64,000 nt of DNA from Paenibacillus thiaminolyticus. Its GTDB lineage: Bacteria; Bacillota; Bacilli; Paenibacillales; Paenibacillaceae. The stretch lies in assembly GCF_007066085.1 (NCBI RefSeq), contig NZ_CP041405.1, forward strand, positions 868,001 through 932,000, given 5' to 3'. Position 1 is the first letter of the stretch. Every line of letters starts with the position of its first letter. A program made the translations under genes and the position numbers. Shown here one piece after another: positions 35,952-44,285 of this stretch. The notes beneath the pieces are model-generated. The model saw only the letters and a program-made list of their open reading frames with translations, was not told the DNA's origin and ran no database searches.

Positions 35952-36369
35952 AAGGCCTGCGGGAATACATATTTCCGCGCCCGCTCCGAGAAATAGCTAT
36001 GCTCCACCGTTGCGATGACATCGCGGACCGGCAGCCATTCGCTCCCGATCTGCCCTTCGTCGGCATGCCCGCCGCCGGGAGCGGCCCCTTGCCGCTGAAG
36101 CCTGCAGGCGTAGATGAATCCGACCCCGTGGACCGCCTTCTCTATATGGGAATATTCGTGGTTCGCCGATACATACTCCCGTACACAGAGCAGCCCAAGG
36201 TCTGCCACTGACGTACCCAGCTCTTCCTCGCATTCACGCCGCAGCGTCTCCTCCAGCGTCTCGTTCGGCTCATGGGCTCCGCCCGGCAGCGCATAGTAGA
36301 CGCCCACTTCCGGCCGGTCCTTCTTGATGCACAACAGCCGGTCATCCTCCATGATTAACGCCCGCACCG
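35942..36369 (-). CDS. Nudix hydrolase
   Basis: A cytosolic protein of about 142 residues with the Nudix box GAHEPNETLEETLRRECEEE (then LG), which binds Mg2+ and cleaves nucleoside-diphosphate-linked substrates. The start is uncertain: GTG 36369 has AAGGAG ten bases upstream and gives a usual Nudix N-terminus (RALIMEDDRLLCIKK), whereas ATG 36433 would add 21 residues without a ribosome site. The last residues (FPQAFGC) and the stop come from the terminal repeat of MITE-like element B, so the original C-terminus may have been replaced. The substrate is unknown. Confidence 0.85.
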
Positions 36370-36685
36370 CATCGCGTCTCCTTCCATGTCCCCATCCCTC
36401 CCCGGCATCACTAGCAAGCCCGAAATTGCTCATACCGCTGGCTCGCTAGTCGTGATGCATCGATTATCAGAATCGTATCCTCTGCTTCCACTATCGTATG
36501 CAGCGAGGCATCATGTATAGCATGCAGGAGGCAGCACGGGCGTAATTCGGATTCCCTCCTGGTGAAGATGCCGCCCCGGGACCCGCTTGGCTTATGGCCG
36601 CTACGCTGCCTCGCCGGACAAGATGCGGACCTCTCCCCCGGCCCGGCCTGCCCTCCTCTCAAGTTCAGGCGATGTCCCCCCCTAC

Positions 36686-37291
36686 TCATCCGATAAGACG
36701 GGATTGTATACGGTCCAACGCCGCTTCCCAGTGCCGTCTCATCACTTCCCGCATATAAATATCATCCAGCTTCTCCTGATGCACGGAGACGGTCGTCTTG
36801 TCGGGGCTCTTCGATAGAACGTAGAGCTGCAACGTGGACGGACGATCCCATCCCTGCGGCTGCCAGGTCAAGCGCAGCTTCTGCTCCGGAATGACGGAGC
36901 GAATCTGTCCGCGGGTGCCTTCCTCTGTCACATATTCATGCCGTACCTGCAGGGGCAAAGACGGCAGCGATCCGAGCCAGCAGGACAGCCCTTCGGATGA
37001 CAGCAGGAAAGTCCACACCTTCTCCTTCGAGATTGGCATCGTCCGCCGCACTCCAATCTGAACGCCTGCCGAAGCCGTCTGGCCGACAGAGACACGGCCC
37101 AGCTTCTGTCCGTACAGCAGGGCGAGCATATCGCTCCATTCCGGCGATACGTCATATTCGCCGGCAATATACCGGACAATGCGTTCATGGGACCAGACCG
37201 GATCCACTTCCCGATCCAGCTGCTGAATCCACTCTTCCCAGGCTTGGCCCGTATTCGCCAATATCGCTTCTCTGCATAGGGAACCTACCAT
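36686..37291 (-). CDS. DUF4287-like plus SRPBCC (AHSA1-type) domain protein
   Basis: The protein of about 201 residues has two parts. Residues 1-65 (TGQAWEEWIQQLDREVD and DMLALLYGQKLGR) resemble the DUF4287 helical domain. Residues 75-201 form an SRPBCC/AHSA1 START-like beta-grip fold (VRRTMPISKEKVWTFLLS, LRLTWQPQGWDRPSTLQL). Such proteins bind hydrophobic ligands or act in stress responses. ATG 37291 follows GGGAGG. No operon partner is evident. Domain calls rest on pattern recognition. Confidence 0.8.
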   Translation of the reverse strand: MVGSLCREAILANTGQAWEEWIQQLDREVDPVWSHERIVRYIAGEYDVSPEWSDMLALLYGQKLGRVSVGQTASAGVQIGVRRTMPISKEKVWTFLLSSEGLSCWLGSLPSLPLQVRHEYVTEEGTRGQIRSVIPEQKLRLTWQPQGWDRPSTLQLYVLSKSPDKTTVSVHQEKLDDIYMREVMRRHWEAALDRIQSRLIG

Positions 37292-37356
37292 CGACAATCC
37301 TCCCTTTTTCGTCGATACCTATCTGTATTATAGAACAAAAGCACTGGCATCGGCGG

Positions 37357-37834
37357 CTAGTGTTGCTTATCCCTTCGATAGTATTCCACTACATCCGAGG
37401 CCAACTCCATCAACTGCTCCTTCAGCCCGGCGGGCTCCACAATCCGCACCGGCTGCCATACGACAGGAGAAGATAGGTCGTCTGAGTATAGACCGTCAGT
37501 TCGTCAACCTTGCAATACGCATAGCCAGCGCCGCGCTCGACAAGCGCATGGCCGAGCAGCCAATGTGCGCACAGATCATCGATGGCCTGCGGGCTGCCTT
37601 CAAGATGTAGCGAAGATGCCCTTGCGGCTCGGAGGATGGAAGGAGCTGCTCCAACAAATATTGGCATGCGGAAACGCCGGCTGGCCGCTCGAAAACGGAT
37701 TCGATCCGGAGAACTCCGCATTCGGACAGCTCCGCCGGGAAGTCAGGAGCCATAATATCGCGAGCATATTGTCGGCCTTCGCGATCGTCACTCACTCTTT
37801 TACCAGTCAATGAGGTGTCCGTATTCCTCATCAT
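37357..37834 (-). pseudogene. Possible WYL-domain regulator remnant, frameshifted
   Basis: Minus-strand translation gives sensible protein in three successive frames: ERPAGVSACQYLLEQLLP (to about 37610), then IDDLCAHWLLGHALVERG to VYTQTTYLLLS, then VRIVEPAGLKEQLMELAS up to TAG at 37357-37359. The last piece resembles the C-terminus of WYL-domain regulators. Two frame changes and the lack of a helix-turn-helix make it a remnant. A sequencing error could mimic one shift but hardly both plus the missing N-terminus. Confidence 0.45.
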
Positions 37835-37848
37835 ACGGTGCGCCGTGC

Positions 37849-38784
37849 TTAGCCGCTTCGCCCATTTGTAACGCCAAACGGCACGTGCACCGACGGCACG
37901 ATGCGGGCCACGCCTTCGATATGTCCCATCTGATCGTCGAAGAAAATATGCGGCTTGAAGATACGCAGCACCCGGCCCTTCTCGATTCCCCCGAGGAAGA
38001 ACGCTTCATCCACGCGAATGTCCAGCTTGCGCAAGGTCGTAATGACGCGTTCATGGGCAGGCGCGTTCCGAGCCGTCGCAATCGCGACCCTGATCTTCGG
38101 CTTATAGCTCGCATCCCGCTCATTCCGTTCGATTTCCCGCTTCTGCAGATTCGCGATGTCCGTGAAGAAGCGGAGCAGCGGTCCCGGCGGGAGCGGCTCA
38201 TCCGCCAACGTGCGCTCATGATCATGGAACAGCTTCAATTCCCCGCCTTCCTGGAATACGGTCTCGGCAGAATCATCCGCGATAATGCCGTCGAAGTCGA
38301 ACGCAATCCGAAGCTCCTCATCTTCGTCATCATCGATATAATCCGTCGGGTAGATGCAGCCAGCAGGACAGCCGCGCTCGACCGCTTCCGTAACGTCCTT
38401 CGGGTTCCCGGACAGGAACAGCGATGCATTGAACGCTTCCATATACGGGAACGGATTGCTGCCGGCGACGAACACGGCCCGGCTAATATTCAGCCCATAA
38501 TGCTCGATAGACTTGAACACCCGCAGCCCCGTATCCGGATCGTTGCGCGACAGCAGCACGACTTCGACCGGCTGATCGTCGGCCGAGCTTCCGTTCAACT
38601 GCAGCAATCTCTTGATTAGCGGAAAAGCAACGCCCGTCCTCAAAATGTCATACTCATGGGCCCGCTGATACTGCCGGTATGCTTCCTCCCCCTTCTCCTG
38701 AAATACTTGATCGGCCTCCGCCAGATCGAACAGCGCGCTTGACGCCGTCGCGATGACCAATTTCTGTTCAATGTCGTATGGCAT
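37849..38784 (-). CDS. 5'-nucleotidase (cytosolic NT5C1-like family)
   Basis: The 311-residue protein matches bacterial homologues of cytosolic 5'-nucleotidase I (Pfam 5-nucleotidase). It opens with YDIEQKLVIATASSALFDL; the HAD-type catalytic loop IAFDFDGIIADDSAE (about residue 160) provides the nucleophilic Asp, and ARNAPAHERVITTLR plus IFFDDQMGHIEG complete the HAD core. It would dephosphorylate nucleoside monophosphates in the cytosol. ATG 38784 follows AAAGGAAAA. The flanking genes are unrelated, so it is probably transcribed alone. Confidence 0.88.
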   Translation of the reverse strand: MPYDIEQKLVIATASSALFDLAEADQVFQEKGEEAYRQYQRAHEYDILRTGVAFPLIKRLLQLNGSSADDQPVEVVLLSRNDPDTGLRVFKSIEHYGLNISRAVFVAGSNPFPYMEAFNASLFLSGNPKDVTEAVERGCPAGCIYPTDYIDDDEDEELRIAFDFDGIIADDSAETVFQEGGELKLFHDHERTLADEPLPPGPLLRFFTDIANLQKREIERNERDASYKPKIRVAIATARNAPAHERVITTLRKLDIRVDEAFFLGGIEKGRVLRIFKPHIFFDDQMGHIEGVARIVPSVHVPFGVTNGRSG

Positions 38785-38829
38785 TTTCGAATTTTCCTTT
38801 CTTGTGATGCGCCTTGCGCGGCAGCGTGA

Positions 38830-39048
38830 TCATGACCCCCGGATGTGCAGCAGAATCAGAATAACCAATTTGGCAATGGACAAGCGGATCACCATCGTCG
38901 CCATCTCGATCGGTTCTATCGGACCGCCGCAGAGATAGCGAACATAATCATAGATTACTAGGCTGGCGGGCAGCACAAGAAGAAGCGACACCAGCCTCTT
39001 CCTCCGTGACGTTCGTTGATCCGGTTGCCGTCCGATCTCATTATTCAT
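38830..39048 (-). CDS. Small membrane protein, hypothetical
   Basis: The 72-residue protein has a basic N-terminus (PDQRTSRRKRLVSLLLVLPA) and two hydrophobic segments at about residues 18-40 and 50-68. It lies between the 5'-nucleotidase and DUF421 genes on the same strand. The ribosome site (GGCGGGA) is weak, so the gene is plausible but not certain. Function unknown. Confidence 0.45.
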   Translation of the reverse strand: MNNEIGRQPDQRTSRRKRLVSLLLVLPASLVIYDYVRYLCGGPIEPIEMATMVIRLSIAKLVILILLHIRGS

Positions 39049-39118
39049 CCGGTCCCGCCTTTTTCTTAAAAGATATGAAAATAGCTGTAATCGGTTTCAT
39101 TTTATCACAGCCCGACCG

Positions 39119-39186
39119 CCGGCACCATGGGCCTTGTGCGTATCAGCCTGGCACCATGGGCCTTGCGTGTGTCAGCCTGACAGTGT
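39119..39186. repeat. Two and a half tandem 29-base repeats
   Basis: CACCATGGGCCTTG begins two adjacent copies at about 39123 and 39152 (each ending TCAGCCTG), with a degenerate third. No gene overlaps them. Confidence 0.65.
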
Positions 39187-39223
39187 TGGCCTGGCGGTGC
39201 CAATCGCCGGAGTGCGCAGCTTT

Positions 39224-39814
39224 TTAATCCAATTCGGGCCGGATCGGCTCACGATGCTCCTGTTCCACAACTTCGGTGAACAGATTCGCCTTTGGCTTCG
39301 GCTTCTGCTTCCGGGGCTTTCCTTCGAGCTGAGCAAGCATCTTTTCCATCTCGCCGATCGTGACCGGCTTGGCATGCCGCATTAATTCATACCCCATATG
39401 TCCCGAGATTTCAAGGGTTGCGCACTTGACGTCACTGATGGAAGCGATGCCCGTCGCTCTCAGCTTGGCCTCCAGTTGATCGACCGTTAAGCGCAGCTTC
39501 TTCAAATTCTCCGTGATGACCTGTCCATCTTTAATGATCAGAGTCGCTCTCCCCATGAACCATTTTTCCACCCAATTGAACCGGAGCGCGAGATACTGTA
39601 CGACCAGCAGCAGAGAGACGTAGACGCACAACGTGATGATGGTTTTCACCAACCCGTCTCCTTTCACGGCATGACCAATCATGGAAGCCATCGCCAACAG
39701 CGTTATGATTTCAAGCCCCGTCATCTCCCCCACTGTTTTTTTTCCGAGAATTCGAAGCAGAATGAACCCGGTTAACAAGACAATCAATGCTTCCACGGTG
39801 AAATGTAATTTCAT
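39224..39814 (-). CDS. DUF421 domain membrane protein (YetF/YrbG family)
   Basis: The protein of about 196 residues has two or three N-terminal transmembrane segments (FTVEALIVLLTGFILLRILG, IITLCVYVSLLLVVQYLAL) and a cytoplasmic DUF421 domain (LIIKDGQVITENLKKLRLT, LEAKLRATGIASISDVKCA), followed by a basic tail. Sporulating Bacilli carry several such proteins; in B. subtilis some affect spore germination. ATG 39814 follows GGGAGG; a longer in-frame start lacks a site. Confidence 0.88.
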   Translation of the reverse strand: MKLHFTVEALIVLLTGFILLRILGKKTVGEMTGLEIITLLAMASMIGHAVKGDGLVKTIITLCVYVSLLLVVQYLALRFNWVEKWFMGRATLIIKDGQVITENLKKLRLTVDQLEAKLRATGIASISDVKCATLEISGHMGYELMRHAKPVTIGEMEKMLAQLEGKPRKQKPKPKANLFTEVVEQEHREPIRPELD

Positions 39815-39864
39815 ACGTTCCTCCCGTCTATACACCTTGCAATTGTATTTTCAAGCAAATGCGT

Positions 39865-41112
39865 TTATTTCACTTTGATGACAAGAGAAGCATCTACATC
39901 CTGAATCGAGCTCCGCCCCGATATTGCCAACTGCAGCTCGGTCTCGGCGATAAGACGCTCCATCACCTCCTGCACACCGGTCTCCCCCGCGACAGCCAAG
40001 GCATACGCATAGGGTCGGCCGATCATAACGGCATCCGCTCCCAGGGCTATAGCCTTCAGGATGTCGGCTCCTCTGCGGATGCCGCTATCCATCAATACCG
40101 GAACCTTGCCTTGAACCGCTTCACAGATCGAAGGCAGCGAATCCAACGTCGCGACCGCACCATCCAACTGCCGTCCTCCATGATTCGAGACGACAATGCC
40201 ATCGACACCATGCTCTACGGCCATGACAGCATCATCCGGATGCGTAATGCCTTTGATCAGAACAGGCAAACGCGTATGGTTGCGAATGAAGTCCAACTCC
40301 TTCCAGGTAAAGCACGTGTTATTGCCTTCATCCAATGCGAGCTTGACAGCCTCTTCCTTATTTTGGTCCGGCGGTTCCTTCAGCATCGAGCAGAATACGG
40401 GATCCGTAAAATAATTGCCCATTCCTTGGCCTGACAAAAATGGCAGATACGCATTGCGCAGATCCGTCTCCCGCCATCCGAGCAGCGTGGAGTCCACCGT
40501 TACGACGATCGCCGAGTATCCGGCCGCTTCGGCACGCTGAAGGAAGCTCTGGGTAAGCTCATGATTTTGGGGAGGATAGAGCTGGAACCAGCGGACACGG
40601 TTCCCCATCGCTTCCGCGACGGCCTCCATCGGAATGCTCGACACGTTGCTGAGTATATAGGGAATGCCCAGCTTCGCTGCCGCGCGGGCAGGAGCGAGCT
40701 CTCCCTCCGGATGCAGAATCGTATTTACCCCGATCGGAGCGAACAGCACCGGGAACGGGAGCTTGTCGCCGAACAACGAGATGGACATGTCCCGTTCCGT
40801 AATATCGCAGCACACCCTCGGTCTGATGCGGTATTTCTGGAAGGCCTCCACATTGCTGCGGTTCGTGTCTCCCGCTCCGGCCGCTCCATACACGTAGCCG
40901 AACGGTGCGGCGGCCAACAGGCTTTTCGCCTTGCTCTCCCACTCATCAAAGGAGACCGGAAGCAGCTTCGCCGCCCCGTCTCCGCTCTCATAGAATTTCA
41001 TTTGCAGCTTTTCACTATCGAACGTCAAGATGCAGATACCTCCATGTTCAGAACTGACATGATTCATGCTCCCATAGTAAAATTCCCCGGGACGCCCAGC
41101 CTTATCCCTCAA
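39865..41112 (-). CDS. FMN-dependent alpha-hydroxy-acid oxidizing enzyme (lactate oxidase-like)
   Basis: This TIM-barrel flavoenzyme oxidises 2-hydroxy acids. Recognisable elements are PFPVLFAPIGVNTILHPEGE, the substrate Tyr/Gln region FQLYPPQNHE, the catalytic histidine-arginine segment VSNHGGRQLDGA, and the FMN phosphate site DSGIRRGADILKAIALGAD plus MIGRPYAYAL. The N-terminus is uncertain: TTG 41112 gives 415 residues, while ATG 41067 (MNHVSSEHGG) would drop 15. The only strong ribosome-site-like AGGAGG upstream lies about 20 bases from the TTG and inside the preceding terminator stem. It is separated from the Nudix-tmrB unit by that terminator. Confidence 0.88.
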   Translation of the reverse strand: MRDKAGRPGEFYYGSMNHVSSEHGGICILTFDSEKLQMKFYESGDGAAKLLPVSFDEWESKAKSLLAAAPFGYVYGAAGAGDTNRSNVEAFQKYRIRPRVCCDITERDMSISLFGDKLPFPVLFAPIGVNTILHPEGELAPARAAAKLGIPYILSNVSSIPMEAVAEAMGNRVRWFQLYPPQNHELTQSFLQRAEAAGYSAIVVTVDSTLLGWRETDLRNAYLPFLSGQGMGNYFTDPVFCSMLKEPPDQNKEEAVKLALDEGNNTCFTWKELDFIRNHTRLPVLIKGITHPDDAVMAVEHGVDGIVVSNHGGRQLDGAVATLDSLPSICEAVQGKVPVLMDSGIRRGADILKAIALGADAVMIGRPYAYALAVAGETGVQEVMERLIAETELQLAISGRSSIQDVDASLVIKVK

Positions 41113-41126
41113 TTGGAAATGAAAAA

Positions 41127-41160
41127 AGCACCTCCTCTTTACCGTTGAGAGAAGGTGCTT
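41127..41160 (-). terminator. Terminator after the tmrB-Nudix unit
   Basis: A stem with AAGCACCT/AGGTGCTT outer arms is followed on the minus strand by a T-run (A at 41122-41127). Confidence 0.75.
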
Positions 41161-41192
41161 TGCTTGTGCGGCAGCATGTTAACCAGTTGCAC

Positions 41193-41651
41193 TCAATTCG
41201 TATCGCCCATGTAGCGCCGCTCCCGCAGCCCTTGCTGCAGCGGCTTGACCAGCCGTTGAGGATACACGCGGATTCGGTCGAGCCGCTCAAGCTCGATCCA
41301 CTCCACGCCGACCTGATCCGAGTCCGGATTGGTGGCGGCCTCCATCGCAAGCTCCCCGTCGAGCCGGCATTCAAAATAAAATTCCACCTGATGGACATCA
41401 TAATCCCATTCCGCGTGCTCATGGTTCTTCCCGATATACTCGCGGATATACCATATATCGTTGACGATAACACGGCATCCAATCTCTTCCATGCATTCGC
41501 GAATAACGGCTTCTTCCAGCTTTTCACCGATTTCCTGGCCGCCCCCCGGGAATAAATAAAACAATCCGTCGCGATCGCGGTTCTGGGTCAGCAGAATGCG
41601 GTTGCGCTCATCGATAATAACCGCCTTGGCAGAATTGCGAATAGGCTTCAT
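41193..41651 (-). CDS. Nudix hydrolase downstream of tmrB
   Basis: The protein of about 152 residues has a complete Nudix box (GGQEIGEKLEEAVIRECMEE, then IG) preceded by DRDGLFYLFPGGG. It starts 19 bases after the tmrB stop (ATG 41651; a TTG at 41663 is too close to the AGGAGG), so the two are co-transcribed and probably work on related nucleotide-linked compounds. The exact substrate is unknown. A terminator follows. Confidence 0.88.
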   Translation of the reverse strand: MKPIRNSAKAVIIDERNRILLTQNRDRDGLFYLFPGGGQEIGEKLEEAVIRECMEEIGCRVIVNDIWYIREYIGKNHEHAEWDYDVHQVEFYFECRLDGELAMEAATNPDSDQVGVEWIELERLDRIRVYPQRLVKPLQQGLRERRYMGDTN

Positions 41652-41669
41652 ACTGCTTGTCAACCTCCT

Positions 41670-42275
41670 TTAGCCAAAAAAACGGATATGCTTCACTTTG
41701 GTGGCGAGCCGATCCCATGATTTCTTAAGCGGTCCTCTCCCATCCGGCAATAACGGCAGCCCGCATTCGGACGCGATGCGGGTCACGACATCTTCCACCC
41801 TCATCGAATCGGTATCGAGATGGTCCCGGAACACCGGCTGCGACAAGCCGTCAATGCACCGGTCTATCTGCTGGGCCGCCCACGACTGCCCTCCCTCGCC
41901 CCGGGTCTTCAACCGCTTCAGCAGCACTTCCTTCGATGCGCATAAGGCAAAATGATGCACGATTACGCTATCTTCCCGAAGCCTCCCAACGATCTCGCGG
42001 AAATAATCGGCATTCACGATCGTCATCGGCACAATGATAGTTCCATCATACTCGGCGTTCAAATGGCGGAGCATCGAGTAATTGCACTCCCGCCACATCG
42101 GATAATCTTGAAAGTCGCTCCGCATCATCTCATGAGGCACATTTTTCCGAATGAAATATCCTGCATTTTCCGGATCATACACAAAAGAACCCGGTATTCT
42201 GCGGTGCAGCTCAAAGGCTGTCGTTGTCTTACCGGAACCGAACGCCCCATTCACCCATACAATCATTCGCTTCAC
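41670..42275 (-). CDS. tmrB: Tunicamycin-resistance protein TmrB homologue
   Basis: The 201-residue P-loop protein matches Bacillus subtilis TmrB over its full length: Walker A NGAFGSGKTTTAFELHRR, YDPENAGYFIRKNVPHEM, IIVPMTIVNADYF, HHFALCASKEVLLKRLKTR and SWAAQQIDRCIDGLS. TmrB is an ATP-binding, membrane-associated protein that protects against the nucleoside antibiotic tunicamycin, probably by binding or modifying it. The downstream Nudix gene is in the same unit. Confidence 0.9.
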   Translation of the reverse strand: MKRMIVWVNGAFGSGKTTTAFELHRRIPGSFVYDPENAGYFIRKNVPHEMMRSDFQDYPMWRECNYSMLRHLNAEYDGTIIVPMTIVNADYFREIVGRLREDSVIVHHFALCASKEVLLKRLKTRGEGGQSWAAQQIDRCIDGLSQPVFRDHLDTDSMRVEDVVTRIASECGLPLLPDGRGPLKKSWDRLATKVKHIRFFG

Positions 42276-42496
42276 TCCATCGTCTCGCGCAGCCCATAAG
42301 TGCGTTAGGCCGTCGTATACATAGAATACATATAGTCATGATCTGCATATCATCAACATGGCAGCAACCATGGCAACGTTAGATTGATCAGTTCTATCCA
42401 TCGCCTTCCAAATCGTCCTCTACGTACTATAGACTGGAATCGTCTTGTCGTCAACGGTACTGCTAATGAATGAGCCTCGCCTCACCACCGAACGCG

Positions 42497-42536
42497 GCCA
42501 GGCCGCCGGAGAGGAATCCCTCGGCGGCGGCCTGGC
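42497..42536 (-). terminator. Strong hairpin after the btr-type gene
   Basis: Twelve-base GC-rich arms (GCCAGGCCGCCG and CGGCGGCCTGGC) lie 35 bases after the stop codon. No T-run follows, so termination may be partial or the structure may protect the mRNA end. Confidence 0.55.
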
Positions 42537-42569
42537 ATATCGAAGCCCTCTATCAACTCTGTCGCCCGG

Positions 42570-44189
42570 CTAGGCCAATGCGTTCAGTACGTCGTCGATT
42601 TTGCGGTTGTGCGCGATGATGCCGTAATTCATCCACGGCCAGAAATCGACCTCATACACGCACCGGTTCCGCACGGCCGGAAGCTTGTTCCATACAGATG
42701 AATCCAATATATCTCGTTCCTCTCCGGGCGCTTCGGAATGGCGCTTGTCGAACGTAATGAACAGATGGTCGGCATCGAGCTGCGCAAGCCATTCCGCCGT
42801 CAGCGAAGCCTTACGCGTCCGGTTCGCCAGCTGCCGCACGAGAGGATGCGGCGTCAAGCCGAGGTCGCGGTACAGAACCGGGCCCGTATACCCGAGCTCC
42901 GGTCCCCCGTACAAGCTGACGCCAGCAGCCGAGATTCTGAGACACGCGACGGTTCCGTCCCGAACGATGCGCTGCAGCCGGCTCTTCGCCTCCCCTGCCT
43001 TGCTCTCATACTTCGCGATAATATCGTCAACCTTGTCTGTCTTCCCCAGCAGAACGGCTGCCATGCGCAGCGTCGTCCGCCAGTCTTCGCCAGGATGATC
43101 CAGTGCATGCACCGGTGCCAGCCGCCCGAACCGGGCGCCAGGAAGCCAGCGGCCGAAGCCTTCATCGAGCAGGATGACGTCGGGTTGATAACGGGAAAGT
43201 GCGCCGAGATCGCCTTCCGCGACATCGAAGACAGGCACATGGTCTATCCCGAGATAGTCCTGCATTCCCCAGCCGGGATGGGTACCCTGCATGACAGGCG
43301 TCATGCCCAGCGCCACCACGAAATCTTCGAGGAACGGCGCGAAGACGCGGGGCTGCTCACGATGACTGCGCCGGTAATGTCCAGGCGAGACCCCGACCTC
43401 CTGCCGGAAGCGGCGGCTGAAATAATATTCATTATTGAAGCCGACATGCTGTCCGATCTCATACAACCGATCATTCGTCGTCACCAGCAGATGCTTCGCC
43501 CGATCGATTCGGATTTTATTCACATAATCAAGCGGAGTGAGTCCCGTCATCTTTTTGAATAAGCTTGTATATTTCCAGCGGGCGACAGCGGCCTGGTCCG
43601 CCAGCTGCTCCACGGTCAGCCGCTCCGTATAATGCTGCTCGATATGCAGTATCGATTTGCGCACCGCATCAGCCTGGCTTGTCCCGTCCGTGGCGGCCTG
43701 ATTTTGTCCAAGGAGGAACCTCAATAATTGCTGGAACCGGATATGGTTGTCGAAGACAGCCGTCTCATCGCTGTCATGACGCCATCGATAAATAGCTTCC
43801 ACATGCTCGATACATTGCGAGAACGGATGGCATAATATCTCCCCTTGGCAAGGGAACGGCTCGCCTGCCGCAGGCGGAACGTTCTCCGAATCGGCCCCGT
43901 CCGCCCGCAGGGCATCGAAAGCCAATTGATAACAGCATAAGCCGGCATCCCCAGAGACGATGGCGGATACCGTTCCGGGAGGCATACCGTAGCATTTCCC
44001 CCTCTCGAGACGGAAGCCCGTCCCGGCCATGTCGATTCTGCCGCTGCCTCTGGTGACGACCAGCAGCGAAGAGGAACCGTTTTGTTCTTCTTTTTTGTAG
44101 CCATTCGCGGCAACCATGCAATATCGAATGTCCTTCATCACATATACCCAGGCTGGGTGAGCCGATGGATCGGCTGAATTCCCCTTCAT
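42570..44189 (-). CDS. Btr-type AraC activator fused to a siderophore-binding domain
   Basis: The 539-residue protein has three parts: an N-terminal cupin-like sensor (about 1-165), an AraC double helix-turn-helix (about 180-290; VEQLADQAAVARWKYTSLFK, YEIGQHVGFNNEYYFSRRF), and a C-terminal FeuA-like substrate-binding domain (about 300-539; DEGFGRWLPG, YRDLGLTPHPLVRQL). B. subtilis Btr has this layout and activates siderophore uptake genes when bound to the iron-siderophore. It lies 96 bases downstream of a similar lipoprotein gene and probably shares its Fur-controlled promoter. No permease or ATPase genes are adjacent. Confidence 0.9.
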   Translation of the reverse strand: MKGNSADPSAHPAWVYVMKDIRYCMVAANGYKKEEQNGSSSLLVVTRGSGRIDMAGTGFRLERGKCYGMPPGTVSAIVSGDAGLCCYQLAFDALRADGADSENVPPAAGEPFPCQGEILCHPFSQCIEHVEAIYRWRHDSDETAVFDNHIRFQQLLRFLLGQNQAATDGTSQADAVRKSILHIEQHYTERLTVEQLADQAAVARWKYTSLFKKMTGLTPLDYVNKIRIDRAKHLLVTTNDRLYEIGQHVGFNNEYYFSRRFRQEVGVSPGHYRRSHREQPRVFAPFLEDFVVALGMTPVMQGTHPGWGMQDYLGIDHVPVFDVAEGDLGALSRYQPDVILLDEGFGRWLPGARFGRLAPVHALDHPGEDWRTTLRMAAVLLGKTDKVDDIIAKYESKAGEAKSRLQRIVRDGTVACLRISAAGVSLYGGPELGYTGPVLYRDLGLTPHPLVRQLANRTRKASLTAEWLAQLDADHLFITFDKRHSEAPGEERDILDSSVWNKLPAVRNRCVYEVDFWPWMNYGIIAHNRKIDDVLNALA

Positions 44190-44285
44190 TCCCTATCCCC
44201 CTGAACCGTTCTGACAAGATAGAAAAAGAAAGCCAATCAGCGCTGGGCTGAATCGCTTTCCATTATTGATGCACCGCCTTCCCGT

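Noticed and set aside
36411..36689. Open frame between the Nudix and SRPBCC genes
   Set aside because: Composition is Arg/Gly/Ser/Pro-rich as in a shadow frame of GC-rich non-coding DNA, and no start signal is seen.
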